Source of the DNA: Auanema rhodensis | Taxonomy: Eukaryota; Nematoda; Chromadorea; Rhabditida; Rhabditidae | NCBI GenBank assembly: GCA_964057225.1 | Contig: OZ059894.1 | Coordinates: 23,652,476 to 23,716,475, forward strand | Reading direction: 5' to 3' | DNA length: 64,000 nucleotides | Shown: positions 1 to 13,900 of the stretch, piece after piece | Position numbering within the stretch: the stretch's first letter is position 1 | Layout: each line of letters opens with the position of its first letter | Program-made: the position numbers and the translations under genes | Notes under the pieces: model-generated | Seen by the model: the letters and a program-made list of their open reading frames with translations, nothing else | Database searches by the model: none | Told to the model about the DNA's origin: nothing

Positions 1-2992
1 GATGCGGTTTTCAAACTTAGATTCCCCATGTCCATATTAGTGTAAAAACAAATTTTTATTGATATTGGTGCATGGTAACCATGACTTTGAAATTTACGTG
101 AACTTTAATTTATGCTAATTAAATGTACACGTGATGTGCACTTGGTATGTAACTCGCTTCACGTGAAAGATAAAGAGATGCGGTTTTCAAAATTAGAATC
201 CCCATGTCCATATTAGTCTAAAAACAAATTTTTATTGATATTAATTCATGGTAACCATGATTTTGAAATTTACGTGAACTTTAATTTATGCTAATTAAAT
301 GTACACGTGATGTGCACTTGGTATGTAACTCGCTTCACGTGAAAGATAAAGAGATGCGGTTTTCAAAATTAGATTTCTCATGTCCATATTAGTATAAAAA
401 CAAATTTTTATTGATATTGGTGCATGGTAACCATGACTTTGAAATTTACGTGAACTTTAATTTATGCTAATTAAATGTACACGTGGTGTGCACTTGGTAT
501 GTAACTCGCTTCACGTGAAAGACAAAGAGATGCGGTTTTCAAAATTAGATTCCCCATGTCCATATTAGTCTAAAAACAAATTTTTATTGATATTGGTGCA
601 TGGTAACCATGACTTTGAAATTTACGTGAACTTTAATTTATGCTAATTAAATGTACACGTGATGTGCACTTGGTATGTAACTCGCTTCACGTGAAAGATA
701 AAGAGATGCGGTTTTCAAAATTAGATTCCCCATGTCCATATTAGTCTAAAAACAAATTTTTATTGATATTGGTGCATGGTAACCATGACTTTGAAATTTA
801 CGTGAACTTTAATTTATGCTAATTAAATGTACACGTGATGTGCACTTGGTATGTAACTCGCTTCACGTGAAAGATAAAGAGATGCGGTTTTCAAAATTAG
901 ATTCCCCATGTCCATATTAGTCTAAAAACAAATTTTTATTGATATTGGTTCATGGTAACCATGTCTTTGAAAATTACGTGAACTTTAATTTATGCTAATT
1001 AAATGTACACGTGATGTGCACTTGGTATGTAACTCGCTTCACGTGAAAGATAAAGAGATGCGGTTTTCAAAATTAGATTCCCCATGTCCATATTAGTCTA
1101 AAAACAAATTTTTATTGATATTGGTGCATGGTAACCATGACTTTGAAATTTACGTGAACTTTAATTTATGCTAATTAAATGTACACGTGATGTGCACTTG
1201 GTATGTAACTCGCTTCACGTGAAAGATAAAGAGATGCGGTTTTCAAAATTAGATTCCCCATGTCCATATTAGTCTACAAACAAATTTTTATTGATATTGG
1301 TGCATGGTAACCATGACTTTGAAATTTACGTGAACTTCAATTTATGCTAATTAAATGTACACGTGATGTGCACTTGGTATGTAACTCGCTTCACGTGAAA
1401 GATAAAGAGATGCGGTTTTCAAAATTAGATTCCCCATGTCCATATTAGTCTAAAAACAAATTTTTATTGATATTGGTGCATGGTAACCATGACTTTGAAA
1501 TTTACGTGAACTTTAATTTATGCTAATTAAATGTACACGTGATGTGCACTTGGTATGTAACTCGCTTCACGTGCAAGATAAAGAGATGTGGTTTTCAAAA
1601 TTAGATTCCCCATGTCCGTATTAGTCTAAAAACAAATTTTTATTGATATTGGTTCATGGTAACCATGACTTTGAAATTTACGTGAACTTTAATTTATGCT
1701 AATTAAATGTACACGTGATGTGCACTTGGTATGTAACTCGCTTCACGTGAAAGATAAAGAGATGCGGTTTTCAAAATTAGATTCCCCATGTCCATATTAG
1801 TCTAAAAACAAATTTTTATTGATATTGGTGCATGGTAACCATGACTTTGAAATTTACGTGAACTTTAATTTATGCTAATTAAATGTACACGTGATGTGCA
1901 CTTGGTATGTAACTCGCTTCACGTGAAAGATAAAGAGATGCGGTTTTCAAAATTAGATTCCCCATGTCCATATTAGTCTAAAAACAAATTTTTATTGATA
2001 TTGGTTCATGGTAACCATGTCTTTGAAAATTACGTGAACTTTAATTTATGCTAATTAAATGTACACGTGATGTGCACTTGGTATGTAACTCGCTTCACGT
2101 GAAAGATAAAGAGATGCGGTTTTCAAAATTAGATTCCCCATGTCCATATTAGTCTAAAAACAAATTTTTATTGATATTGGTGCATGGTAACCATGACTTT
2201 GAAATTTACGTGAACTTTAATTTATGCTAATTAAATGTACACGTGATGTGCACTTGGTATGTAACTCGCTTCACGTGAAAGATAAAGAGATGCGGTTTTC
2301 AAAATTAGATTCCCCATGTCCATATTAGTCTAAAAACAAATTTTTATTGATATTGGTTCATGGTAACCATGACTTTGAAATTTACGTGAACTTTAATTTA
2401 TGCTAATTAAATGTACACGTGATGTGCACTTGGTATGTAACTCGCTTCACGTGAAAGATAAAGAGATGCGGTTTTCAAAATTAGATTCCCCATGTCCATA
2501 TTAGTCTAAAAACAAATTTTTATTGATATTGGTTCATGGTAACCATGTCTTTGAAAATCACGTGAACTTTAATTTATGCTAATTAAATGTACACGTGATG
2601 TGCACTTGGTATGTAACTCGCTTCACGTGAAAGATAAAGAGATGCGGTTTTCAAAATTAGATTCCCCATGTCCATATTAGTCGAAAAACAAATTTTTATT
2701 GATATTGGTTCATGGTAACCATGACTTTGAAATTTACGTGAACTTTAATTTATGCTAATTAAATGTACACGTGATGTGCACTTGGTATGTAACTCGCTTC
2801 ACGTGAAAGATAAAAAGATGCGGTTTTCAAAATTAGATTCCCCATGTCCATATTAGTCTAAAAACAAATTTTTATTGATATTGGTTCATGGTAACCATGA
2901 CTTTGAAATTTACGTGAACTTTAATTTATGCTAATTAAATGTACACGTGATGTGCACTTGGTATGTAACTCGCTTCACGTGAAAGATAAAGA

Positions 2993-3872
2993 GATGCGGT
3001 TTTCAAAATTAGAATCCCCATGTCCATATTGGTCTAAAAACAAATTTTTATTGATACTGGTTCATGGTAACCATGACTTTGAAATTTACGTGAACTTTAA
3101 TTTATGCTAATTAAATGTACACGTGATGTGCACTTGGTATGTAACTCGCTTCACGTGAAAGATAAAGAGATGCGGTTTTCAAAATTAGAATCCCCATGTC
3201 CATATTAGTCTAAAAACAAATTTTATTGATATTAATTCATGGTAACCATGATTTTGAAATTTACGTGAACTTTAATTTATGCTAATTAAATGTACACGTG
3301 ATGTGCACTTGGTATGTAACTCGCTTCACGTGAAAGATAAAGAGATGCGGTTTTCAAAATTAGATTCCCCATGTCCATATTAGTCTAAAAACAAATTTTT
3401 ATTGATATTGGTGCATGGTAACCATGACTTTGAAATTTACGTGAACTTTAATTTATGCTAATTAAATGTACACGTGATGTGCACTTGGTATGTAACTCGC
3501 TTCACGTGAAAGATAAAGAGATGCGGTTTTCAAAATTAGATTCCCCATGTCCATATTAGTCTAAAAACAAATTTTTATTGATATTGGTGCATGGTAACCA
3601 TGACTTTGAAATTTACGTGAACTTTAATTTATGCTAATTAAATGTACACGTGATGTGCACTTGGTATGTAACTCGCTTCACGTGAAAGATAAAGAGATGC
3701 GGTTTTCAAAATTAGATTCCCCATGTCCATATTAGTCTAAAAACAAATTTTTATTGATATTGGTGCATGGTAACCATGACTTTGAATATTACGTGAACTT
3801 TAATTTATGCTAATCAAATGTACACGTGATGTGCACTTGGTATGTAACTCGCTTCACGTGAAAGATAAAGAG
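2993..3872 (+). repeat. Five-monomer string, recurs at 8096 and partly at 9679
   Basis: The order is GAATCC/TTGGTCT/ACTGG, then a 175-bp GAATCC monomer with ATTAATTC, two G70 monomers, and one with GAATATT plus TAATCAAA. The same five occur from 8096, differing by eye at one base (GTGAGAGA), and again from 9679. The distance from 2993 to 8096 is 5103 bp, exactly 29 monomers minus the one deleted base. The shared single-base deletion shows common descent. Confidence 0.8.
3169..3343 (+). repeat. 175-bp monomer with one-base deletion
   Basis: One T is missing from the T-tract (ACAAATTTTATTG), together with GAATCC and ATTAATTC. The same combination and deletion recur at 8272 and 9855, marking copies of one ancestral block. 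Confidence 0.85.
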
Positions 3873-4751
3873 ATGCGGTTTTCAAAATTAGATTCCTCAT
3901 GTCCATAGTAGTCTAAAAACAAATTTTTATTGATATTGGTGCATGGTAACCATGACTTTGAAATTTACGTGAACTTTAATTTATGCTAATTAAATGTACA
4001 CGTGATGTGCACTTGGTATGTAACTCGCTTTACGTGAAAGATAAAGAGATGCGGTTTTCAAAATTAGATTCCCCATGTCCATAGTAGTCTAAAAACAAAT
4101 TTTTATTGATATTGGTGCATGGTAACCATGACTTTGAAATTTACGTGAACTTTAATTTATGCTAATTAAATGTACACGTGATGTGCACTTGGTATGTAAC
4201 TCGCTTCACGTGAAAGATAAAGAGATGCGGTTTTCAAAATTAGATTCCCCATGTCCATATTAGTCTACAAACAAATTTTTATTGATATTGGTGCATGGTA
4301 ACCATGACTTTGAAATTTACGTGAACTTTAATTTATGCTAATTAAATGTACACGTGATGTGCACTTGGTATGTAACTCGCTTCACGTGAAAGATAAAGAG
4401 ATGCGGTTTTCAAAATTAGATTCCCCATGTCCATATTAGTCTACAAACAAATTTTTATTGATATTGGTGCATGGTAACCATGACTTTGAAATTTACGTGA
4501 ACTTCAATTTATGCTAATTAAATGTACACGTGATGTGCACTTGGTATGTAACTCGCTTCACGTGAAAGATAAAGAGATGCGGTTTTCAAAATTAGATTCC
4601 CCATGTCCATATTAGTCTAAAAACAAATTTTTATTGATATTGGTTCATGGTAACCATGACTTTGAAATTTACGTGAACTTTAATTTATGCTAATTAAATG
4701 TACACGTGATGTGCACTTGGTATGTAACTCGCTTCACGTGCAAGATAAAGA

Positions 4752-5103
4752 GATGTGGTTTTCAAAATTAGATTCCCCATGTCCGTATTAGTCTAAAAAC
4801 AAATTTTTATTGATATTGGTTCATGGTAACCATGACTTTGAAATTTACGTGAACTTTAATTTATGCTAATTAAATGTACACGTGATGTGCACTTGGTATG
4901 TAACTCGCTTCACGTGCAAGATAAAGAGATGTGGTTTTCAAAATTAGATTCCCCATGTCCGTATTAGTCTAAAAACAAATTTTTATTGATATTGGTTCAT
5001 GGTAACCATGACTTTGAAATTTACGTGAACTTTAATTTATGCTAATTAAATGTACACGTGATGTGCACTTGGTATGTAACTCGCTTCACGTGAAAGATAA
5101 AGA
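4752..5103 (+). repeat. Tandem pair of GTGG/CCGTA monomers
   Basis: Two adjacent monomers share GATGTGG (C5T at a CpG) and CCGTATTAG, and the boundary GTGCAAG precedes each. The same pair occurs at 6160-6511, while a single copy is at 1585-1760. The surrounding order (CTACAAAC, CTTCAA, GTGCAAG, then G70 and GTCTTTGAAAATT monomers) matches the single-copy region, so one monomer was duplicated in one lineage or lost in the other. Confidence 0.75.
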
Positions 5104-6511
5104 GATGCGGTTTTCAAAATTAGATTCCCCATGTCCATATTAGTCTAAAAACAAATTTTTATTGATATTGGTGCATGGTAACCATGACTTTGAAATTTAC
5201 GTGAACTTTAATTTATGCTAATTAAATGTACACGTGATGTGCACTTGGTATGTAACTCGCTTCACGTGAAAGATAAAGAGATGCGGTTTTCAAAATTAGA
5301 TTCCCCATGTCCATATTAGTCTAAAAACAAATTTTTATTGATATTGGTTCATGGTAACCATGTCTTTGAAAATTACGTGAACTTTAATTTATGCTAATTA
5401 AATGTACACGTGATGTGCACTTGGTATGTAACTCGCTTCACGTGAAAGATAAAGAGATGCGGTTTTCAAAATTAGATTCCCCATGTCCATATTAGTCTAA
5501 AAACAAATTTTTATTGATATTGGTGCATGGTAACCATGACTTTGAAATTTACGTGAACTTTAATTTATGCTAATTAAATGTACACGTGATGTGCACTTGG
5601 TATGTAACTCGCTTCACGTGAAAGATAAATAGATGCGGTTTTCAAAATTAGATTCCCCATGTCCATATTAAACTAAAAACAAATTTTTATTGATATTGGT
5701 GCATGGTAACCATGACTTTGAAATTTACGTGAACTTCAATTTATGCTAATTAAATGTACACGTGATGTGCACTTGGTATGTAACTCGCTTCACGTGAAAG
5801 ATAAAGAGATGCGGTTTTCAAAATTAGATTCCCCATGTCCATATTATTCTAAAAACAAATTTTTATTGATATTGGTTCATGGTAACCATGACTTTGAAAT
5901 TTACGTGAACTTTAATTTATGCTAATTAAATGTACACGTGATGTGCACTTGGTATGTAACTCGCTTCACGTGAAAGATAAAGAGATGCGGTTTTCAAAAT
6001 TAGATTCCCCATGTCCATATTAGTCTAAAAACAAATTTTTATTGATATTGGTGCATGGTAACCATGACTTTGAAATTTACGTGAACTTTAATTTATGCTA
6101 ATTAAATGTACACGTGATGTGCACTTGGTATGTAACTCGCTTCACGTGCAAGATAAAGAGATGTGGTTTTCAAAATTAGATTCCCCATGTCCGTATTAGT
6201 CTAAAAACAAATTTTTATTGATATTGGTTCATGGTAACCATGACTTTGAAATTTACGTGAACTTTAATTTATGCTAATTAAATGTACACGTGATGTGCAC
6301 TTGGTATGTAACTCGCTTCACGTGCAAGATAAAGAGATGTGGTTTTCAAAATTAGATTCCCCATGTCCGTATTAGTCTAAAAACAAATTTTTATTGATAT
6401 TGGTTCATGGTAACCATGACTTTGAAATTTACGTGAACTTTAATTTATGCTAATTAAATGTACACGTGATGTGCACTTGGTATGTAACTCGCTTCACGTG
6501 AAAGATAAAGA

Positions 6512-7567
6512 GATGCGGTTTTCAAAATTAGAATCCCCATGTCCATATTAGTCTAAAAACAAATTTTTATTGATACTGGTTCATGGTAACCATGACTTTG
6601 AAATTTACGTGAACTTTAATTTATGCTAATTAAATGTACACGTGATGTGCACTTGGTATGTAACTCGCTTCACGTGAAAGATAAAGAGATGCGGTTTTCA
6701 AAATTAGATTCCCCATGTCCATATTAGTCTAAAAACAAATTTTTATTGATATTAATTCATGGTAACCATGATTTTGAAATTTACGTGAACTTTAATTTAT
6801 GCTAATTAAATGTACACGTGATGTGCACTTGGTATGTAACTCGCTTCACGTGAAAGATAAAGAGATGCGGTTTTCAAAATTAGATTCCCCATGTCCATAT
6901 TAGTCTAAAAACAAATTTTTATTGATATTGGTGCATGGTAACCATGACTTTGAAATTTACGTGAACTTTAATTTATGCTAATTAAATGTACACGTGATGT
7001 GCACTTGGTATGTAACTCGCTTCACGTGAAAGATAAAGAGATGCGGTTTTCAAAATTAGAATCCCCATGTCCATATTAGTCTAAAAATAAATTTTTATTG
7101 ATACTGGTTCATGGTAACCATGACTTTGAAATTTACGTGAACTTTAATTTATGCTAATTAAATGTACACGTGATGTGCACTTGGTATGTAACTCGCTTCA
7201 CGTGAAAGATAAAGAGATGCGGTTTTCAAAATTAGATTCCCCATGTCCATATTAGTCTAAAAACAAATTTTTATTGATATTAATTCATGGTAACCATGAT
7301 TTTGAAATTTACGTGAACTTTAATTTATGCTAATTAAATGTACACGTGATGTGCACTTGGTATGTAACTCGCTTCACGTGAAAGATAAAGAGATGCGGTT
7401 TTCAAAATTAGATTCCCCATGTCCATATTAGTCTAAAAACAAATTTTTATTGATATTGGTGCATGGTAACCATGACTTTGAAATTTACGTGAACTTTTAT
7501 TTATGTTAATTAAATGTACACGTGATGTGCACTTGGTATGTAACTCGCTTCACGTGAAAGATAAAGA
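6512..7567 (+). repeat. Tandem 3-monomer duplication (2 x 528 bp)
   Basis: Monomers at 6512, 6688 and 6864 (ACTGGTTC; ATTAATTC; G70) are repeated in order at 7040, 7216 and 7392. The second copy has its own changes: AAAAATAAA near 7083 and TTTATTTATGTTA near 7496. This is a short higher-order repeat of 528 bp. Confidence 0.75.
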
Positions 7568-8271
7568 GTTGCAGTTTTCAAAATTAGATTCCCCATGTCC
7601 ATATTAGTCTAAAAACAAATTTTTATTGATATTGGTGCATGGTAACCATGACTTTGAAATTTACGTGAACTTTAATTTATGCTAATTAAATGTACACGTG
7701 ATGTGCACTTGGTATGTAACTCGCTTCACGTGAAAGATAAAGAGATGCGGTTTTCAAAATTAGATTCCCCATGTCCATATTAGTCTAGAAACAAATTTTT
7801 ATTGATATTGGTTCATGGTAACCATGTCTTTGAAAATCACGTGAACTTTAATTTATGCTAATTAAATGTACACGTGATGTGCACTTGGTATGTAACTCGC
7901 TTCACGTGAAAGATAAAAAGATGCGGTTTTCAAAATTAGATTCCCCATGTCCATATTAGTCTAAAAACAAATTTTTATTGATATTGGTTCATGGTAACCA
8001 TGACTTTGAAATTTACGTGAACTTTAATTTATGCTAATTAAATGTACACGTGATGTGCACTTGGTATGTAACTCGCTTCACGTGAAAGATAAAGAGATGC
8101 GGTTTTCAAAATTAGAATCCCCATGTCCATATTGGTCTAAAAACAAATTTTTATTGATACTGGTTCATGGTAACCATGACTTTGAAATTTACGTGAACTT
8201 TAATTTATGCTAATTAAATGTACACGTGATGTGCACTTGGTATGTAACTCGCTTCACGTGAAAGATAAAGA

Positions 8272-8446
8272 GATGCGGTTTTCAAAATTAGAATCCCCAT
8301 GTCCATATTAGTCTAAAAACAAATTTTATTGATATTAATTCATGGTAACCATGATTTTGAAATTTACGTGAACTTTAATTTATGCTAATTAAATGTACAC
8401 GTGATGTGCACTTGGTATGTAACTCGCTTCACGTGAGAGATAAAGA
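8272..8446 (+). repeat. 175-bp monomer with one-base deletion
   Basis: Same T-tract deletion as the copy at 3169, with the private change GTGAGAGA at its right end. Confidence 0.85.
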
Positions 8447-9854
8447 GATGCGGTTTTCAAAATTAGATTCCCCATGTCCATATTAGTCTAAAAACAAATT
8501 TTTATTGATATTGGTGCATGGTAACCATGACTTTGAAATTTACGTGAACTTTAATTTATGCTAATTAAATGTACACGTGATGTGCACTTGGTATGTAACT
8601 CGCTTCACGTGAAAGATAAAGAGATGCGGTTTTCAAAATTAGATTCCCCATGTCCATATTAGTCTAAAAACAAATTTTTATTGATATTGGTGCATGGTAA
8701 CCATGACTTTGAAATTTACGTGAACTTTAATTTATGCTAATTAAATGTACACGTGATGTGCACTTGGTATGTAACTCGCTTCACGTGAAAGATAAAGAGA
8801 TGCGGTTTTCAAAATTAGATTCCCCATGTCCATATTAGTCTAAAAACAAATTTTTATTGATATTGGTGCATGGTAACCATGACTTTGAATATTACGTGAA
8901 CTTTAATTTATGCTAATCAAATGTACACGTGATGTGCACTTGGTATGTAACTCGCTTCACGTGAAAGATAAAGAGATGCGGTTTTCAAAATTAGATTCCT
9001 CATGTCCATATTAGTCTAAAAACAAATTTTTATTGATATTGGTTCATGGTAACCATGACTTTGAAATTTACGTGAACTTTAATTTATGCTAATTAAATGT
9101 ACACGTGATGTGCACTTGGTATGTAACTCGCTTCACGTGAAAGATAAAGAGATGCGGTTTTCAAAATTAGATTCCCCATGTCCATAGTAGTCTAAAAACA
9201 AATTTTTATTGATATTGGTGCATGGTAACCATGACTTTGAAATTTACGTGAACTTTAATTTATGCTAATTAAATGTACACGTGATGTGCACTTGGTATGT
9301 AACTCGCTTTACGTGAAAGATAAAGAGATGCGGTTTTCAAAATTAGATTCCCCATGTCCATAGTAGTCTAAAAACAAATTTTTATTGATATTGGTGCATG
9401 GTAACCATGACTTTGAAATTTACGTGAACTTTAATTTATGCTAATTAAATGTACACGTGATGTGCACTTGGTATGTAACTCGCTTCACGTGAAAGATAAA
9501 GAGATGCGGTTTTCAAAATTAGATTCCCCATGTCCATAGTAGTCTAAAAACAAATTTTTATTGATATTGGTTCATGGTAACCATGACTTTGAAATTTACG
9601 TGAACTTTAATTTATGCTAATTAAATGTACACGTGATGTGCACTTGGTATGTAACTCGCTTCACGTGAAAGATAAAGAGATGCGGTTTTCAAAATTAGAA
9701 TCCCCATGTCCATATTGGTCTAAAAACAAATTTTTATTGATACTGGTTCATGGTAACCATGACTTTGAAATTTACGTGAACTTTAATTTATGCTAATTAA
9801 ATGTACACGTGATGTGCACTTGGTATGTAACTCGCTTCACGTGAAAGATAAAGA

Positions 9855-10029
9855 GATGCGGTTTTCAAAATTAGAATCCCCATGTCCATATTAGTCTAAA
9901 AACAAATTTTATTGATATTAATTCATGGTAACCATGATTTTGAAATTTACGTGAACTTTAATTTATGCTAATTAAATGTACACGTGATGTGCACTTGGTA
10001 TGTAACTCGCTTCACGTGAAAGATAAAGA
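9855..10029 (+). repeat. 175-bp monomer with one-base deletion
   Basis: Same T-tract deletion and ATTAATTC signature as the copies at 3169 and 8272; second position of the second 9-monomer repeat. Confidence 0.85.
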
Positions 10030-10381
10030 GATGCGGTTTTCAAAATTAGATTCCCCATGTCCATATTAGTCTAAAAACAAATTTTTATTGATATTGGTGC
10101 ATGGTAACCATGACTTTGAAATTTACGTGAACTTTAATTTATGCTAATTAAATGTACACGTGATGTGCACTTGGTATGTAACTCGCTTCACGTGAAAGAT
10201 AAAGAGATGCGGTTTTCAAAATTAGATTCCCCATGTCCATATTAGTCTAAAAACAAATTTTTATTGATATTGGTGCATGGTAACCATGACTTTGAAATTT
10301 ACGTGAACTTTAATTTATGCTAATTAAATGTACACGTGATGTGCACTTGGTATGTAACTCGCTTCACGTGAAAGATAAAGA

Positions 10382-13300
10382 GATGCGGTTTTCAAAATTA
10401 GATTCCCCATGTCCATATTAGTCTAAAAACAAATTTTTATTGATATTGGTGCATGGTAACCATGACTTTGAATATTACGTGAACTTTAATTTATGCTAAT
10501 CAAATGTACACGTGATGTGCACTTGGTATGTAACTCGCTTCACGTGAAAGATAAAGAGATGCGGTTTTCAAAATTAGATTCCTCATGTCCATATTAGTCT
10601 AAAAACAAATTTTTATTGATATTGGTTCATGGTAACCATGACTTTGAAATTTACGTGAACTTTAATTTATGCTAATTAAATGTACACGTGATGTGCACTT
10701 GGTATGTAACTCGCTTCACGTGAAAGATAAAGAGATGCGGTTTTCACAATTAGATTCCCCATGTCCATAGTAGTCTAAAAACAAATTTTTATTGATATTG
10801 GTGCATGGTAACCATGACTTTGAAATTTACGTGAACTTTAATTTATGCTAATTAAATGTACACGTGATGTGCACTTGGTATGTAACTCGCTTTACGTGAA
10901 AGATAAAGAGATGCGGTTTTCAAAATTAGATTCCCCATGTCCATAGTAGTCTAAAAACAAATTTTTATTGATATTGGTGCATGGTAACCATGACTTTGAA
11001 ATTTACGTGAACTTTAATTTATGCTAATTAAATGTACACGTGATGTGCACTTGGTATGTAACTCGCTTTACGTGAAAGATAAAGAGATGCGGTTTTCACA
11101 ATTAGATTCCCCATGTCCATATTAGTCTAAAAACAAATTTTTATTGATATTGGTTCATGGTAACCATGACTTTGAAATTTACGTGAACTTTAATTTATGC
11201 TAATTAAATGTACACGTGATGTGCACTTGGTATGTAACTCGCTTCACGTGAAAGATAAAGAGATGCGCTTTTCAAAATTAGATTCCCCATGTCCATATTA
11301 GTCTAAAAACAAATTTTTATTGATATTGGTTCATGGTAACCATGACTTTGAAATTTACGTGAACTTTAACTTATGCTAATTAAATGTACACGTGATGTGC
11401 ACTTGGTATGTAACTCGCTTCACGTGAAAGATAAAGAGATGCGGTTTTCAAAATAAGATTCCCCATGTCCATATTAGTCTAAAAACAAATTTTTTTTGAT
11501 ATTGGTGCATGGTAACCATGACTTTGAAATTTACGTGAACTTTAATTTATGCTAATTAAATGTACACGTGATGTGCACTTGGTATGTAACTCGCTTCACG
11601 TGAAAGATAAAGAGATGCGGTTTTCAAAATTAGAATCCCCATGTCCATATTAGTCTAAAAACAAATTTTTATTGATATTAATTCATGGTAACCATGATTT
11701 TGAAATTTACGTGAACTTTAATTTATGCTAATTAAATGTACACGTGATGTGCACTTGGTATGTAACTAGCTTCACGTGAAAGATAAAGAGATGCGGTTTT
11801 CAAAATTAGATTCCCCATGTCCATATTAGTCTACAAACAAATTTTTATTGATATTGGTTCATGGTAACCATGTCTTTGAAAATTACGTGAACTTTAATTT
11901 ATGCTAATTAAATGTACACGTGATGTGCACTTGGTATGTAACTCGCTTCACGTAAAAGATAAAGAGATGCGGTTTTCAAAATTAGATTCCCCATGTCCAT
12001 ATTAGTCTAAAAACAAATTTTTATTGATATTGGTGCATGGTAACCATGACTTTGAAATTTACGTGAACTTTAATTTATGCTAATTAAATGTACACGTGAT
12101 GTGCACTTGGTATGTAACTCGCTTCACGTGAAAGATAAAGAGATGCGGTTTTCAAAATTAGATTTCCCATGTCCATATTAGTCTAAAAACAAATTTTTAT
12201 TGATATTGGTGCATGGTAACCATGACTTTGAATATTACGTGAACTTTAATTTATGCTAATCAAATGTACACGTGATGTGCACTTGGTATGTAACTCGCTT
12301 CACGTGAAAGATAAAGAGATGCGGTTTTCAAAATTAGATTCCTCATGTCCATATTAGTCTAAAAACAAATTTTTATTGATATTGGTTCATGGTAACCATG
12401 ACTTTGAAATTTACGTGAACTTTAATTTATGCTAATTAAATGTACACGTGATGTGCACTTGGTATGTAACTCGCTTCACGTGAAAGATAAAGAGATGCGG
12501 TTTTCAAAATTAGATTCCCCATGTCCATAGTAGTCTAAAAACAAATTTTTATTGATATTGGTGCATGGTAACCATGACTTTGAAATTTACGTGAACTTTA
12601 ATTTATGCTAATTAAATGTACACGTGATGTGCACTTGGTATGTAACTCGCTTTACGTGAAAGATAAAGAGATGCGGTTTTCAAAATTAGATTCCCCATGT
12701 CCATAGTAGTCTAAAAACAAATTTTTATTGATATTGGTGCATGGTAACCATGACTTTGAAATTTACGTGAACTTTAATTTATGCTAATTAAATGTACACG
12801 TGATGTGCAATTGGTATGTAACTCGCTTTACGTGAAAGATAAAGAGATGCGGTTTTCACAATTAGATTCCCCATGTCCATATTAGTCTAAAAACAAATTT
12901 TTATTGATATTGGTTCATGGTAACCATGACTTTGAAATTTACGTGAACTTTAATTTATGCTAATTAAATGTACACGTGATGTGCACTTGGTATGTAACTC
13001 GCTTCACGTGAAAGATAAAGAGATGCGGTTTTCAAAATTAGATTCCCCATGTCCATATTAGTCTAAAAACAAATTTTTATTGATATTGGTTCATGGTAAC
13101 CATGACTTTGAAATTTACGTGAACTTTAACTTATGCTAATTAAATGTACACGTGATGTGCACTTGGTATGTAACTCGCTTCACGTGAAAGATAAAGAGAT
13201 GCGGTTTTCAAAATAAGATTCCCCATGTCCATATTAGTCTAAAAACAAATTTTTTTTGATATTGGTGCATGGTAACCATGACTTTGAAATTTACGTGAAC

Positions 13301-13900
13301 TTTAATTTATGCTAATTAAATGTACACGTGATGTGCACTTGGTATGTAACTCGCTTCACGTGAAAGATAAAGAGATGCGGTTTTCAAAATTAGAATCCCC
13401 ATGTCCATATTAGTCTCAAACAAATTTTTATTGATATTAATTCATGGTAACCATGATTTTGAAATTTACGTGAACTTTAATTTATGCTAATTAAATGTAC
13501 ACGTGATGTGCACTTGGTATGTAACTAGCTTCACGTGAAAGATAGAGAGATGCGGTTTTCAAAATTAGATTCCCCATGTCCATATTAGTCTACAAACAAA
13601 TTTTTATTGATATTGGTTCATGGTAACCATGTCTTTGAAAATTACGTGAACTTTAATTTATGCTAATTAAATGTACACGTGATGTGCACTTGGTATGTAA
13701 CTCGCTTCACGTAAAAGATAAAGAGATGCGGTTTTCAAAATTAGATTCCCCATGTCCATATTAGTCTAAAAACAAATTTTTATTGATATTGGTGCATGGT
13801 AACCATGACTTTGAAATTTACGTGAACTTTAATTTATGCTAATTAAATGTACACGTGATGTGCACTTGGTATGTAACTCGCTTCACGTGAAAGATAAAGA
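10382..13900 (+). repeat. Tandem 10-monomer higher-order repeat (1760 + 1759 bp)
   Basis: Copies are 10382-12141 and 12142-13900. The order is GAATATT/TAATCAAA, TTCCTC, CATAGTA/GCTTTACG twice, TCACAATTAG, a monomer with AACTTATG, AAATAAG with a longer T run, GAATCC/ATTAATTC/ACTAGC, CTACAAAC with GTCTTTGAAAATT and CGTAAAAG, and a G70 monomer. All ten signatures occur in both copies. Differences are few: GATGCGCTTT only in copy 1, and TGCAATTGG, GATAGAG and a one-base deletion only in copy 2. It overlaps the second 9-monomer repeat, so the 9- and 10-unit duplications are nested. Confidence 0.85.
13374..13548 (+). repeat. 175-bp monomer, independent deletion
   Basis: The run reads TAGTCTCAAACAAA instead of TAGTCTAAAAACAAA, one base shorter plus an A-to-C change. 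Its partner in the 10-monomer repeat (from 11614) is full length, so this deletion followed the duplication and is separate from the T-tract deletion at 3169. Confidence 0.85.

Larger units (their letters stand above)
8096..11261 (+). repeat. Tandem 9-monomer higher-order repeat (2 x 1583 bp)
   Basis: Copies are 8096-9678 and 9679-11261. Each begins with the TTGGTCT/ACTGG monomer, then the 175-bp ATTAATTC monomer, two G70, the GAATATT/TAATCAAA monomer, a TTCCTC monomer, then CATAGTA monomers. Both are 9 x 176 minus 1 bp. Copy 2 differs by TCACAATTAG in two monomers, an extra GCTTTACG, and CATATTA in its last monomer. The differences suggest the duplication is not the most recent event here. 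Confidence 0.8.
1..13900 (+). repeat. Zone A: diverse monomers 1-79
   Basis: Seventy-nine monomers carry variants not seen later in the window: ATTAATTC replacing ATTGGTTC, GAATCC replacing GATTCC, CATAGTA replacing CATATTA, GTGG with CCGTA, and GTCTTTGAAAATT (T84 with A93). G at position 70 is the majority state. Four of the five single-base deletions are here. Blocks of 3, 9 and 10 monomers are duplicated in tandem, and similar strings recur 18 or 29 monomers apart. The last zone A-specific monomers lie at 13374-13724, after which all these classes vanish together. No unique sequence was seen at the left edge. Confidence 0.85.

Noticed and set aside
1-176. First monomer (CAAACTTAG, AGTGTAAAA) as an array boundary
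   Set aside because: It is full length and in register, with variants like those of its neighbours, so the window edge is arbitrary.
2928-3110. 60-codon open reading frame (MLIKCTRDVH...), also at 5743, 8031 and 9614
   Set aside because: It spans one monomer plus 7 bases and is open only because the TAG at monomer positions 38-40 is mutated (TGG or TAT). It starts at the ATG of TTTATGCTAA and ends at the same TAA one monomer later in another frame. Three copies are duplicates of one block. There is no sign of codon selection.
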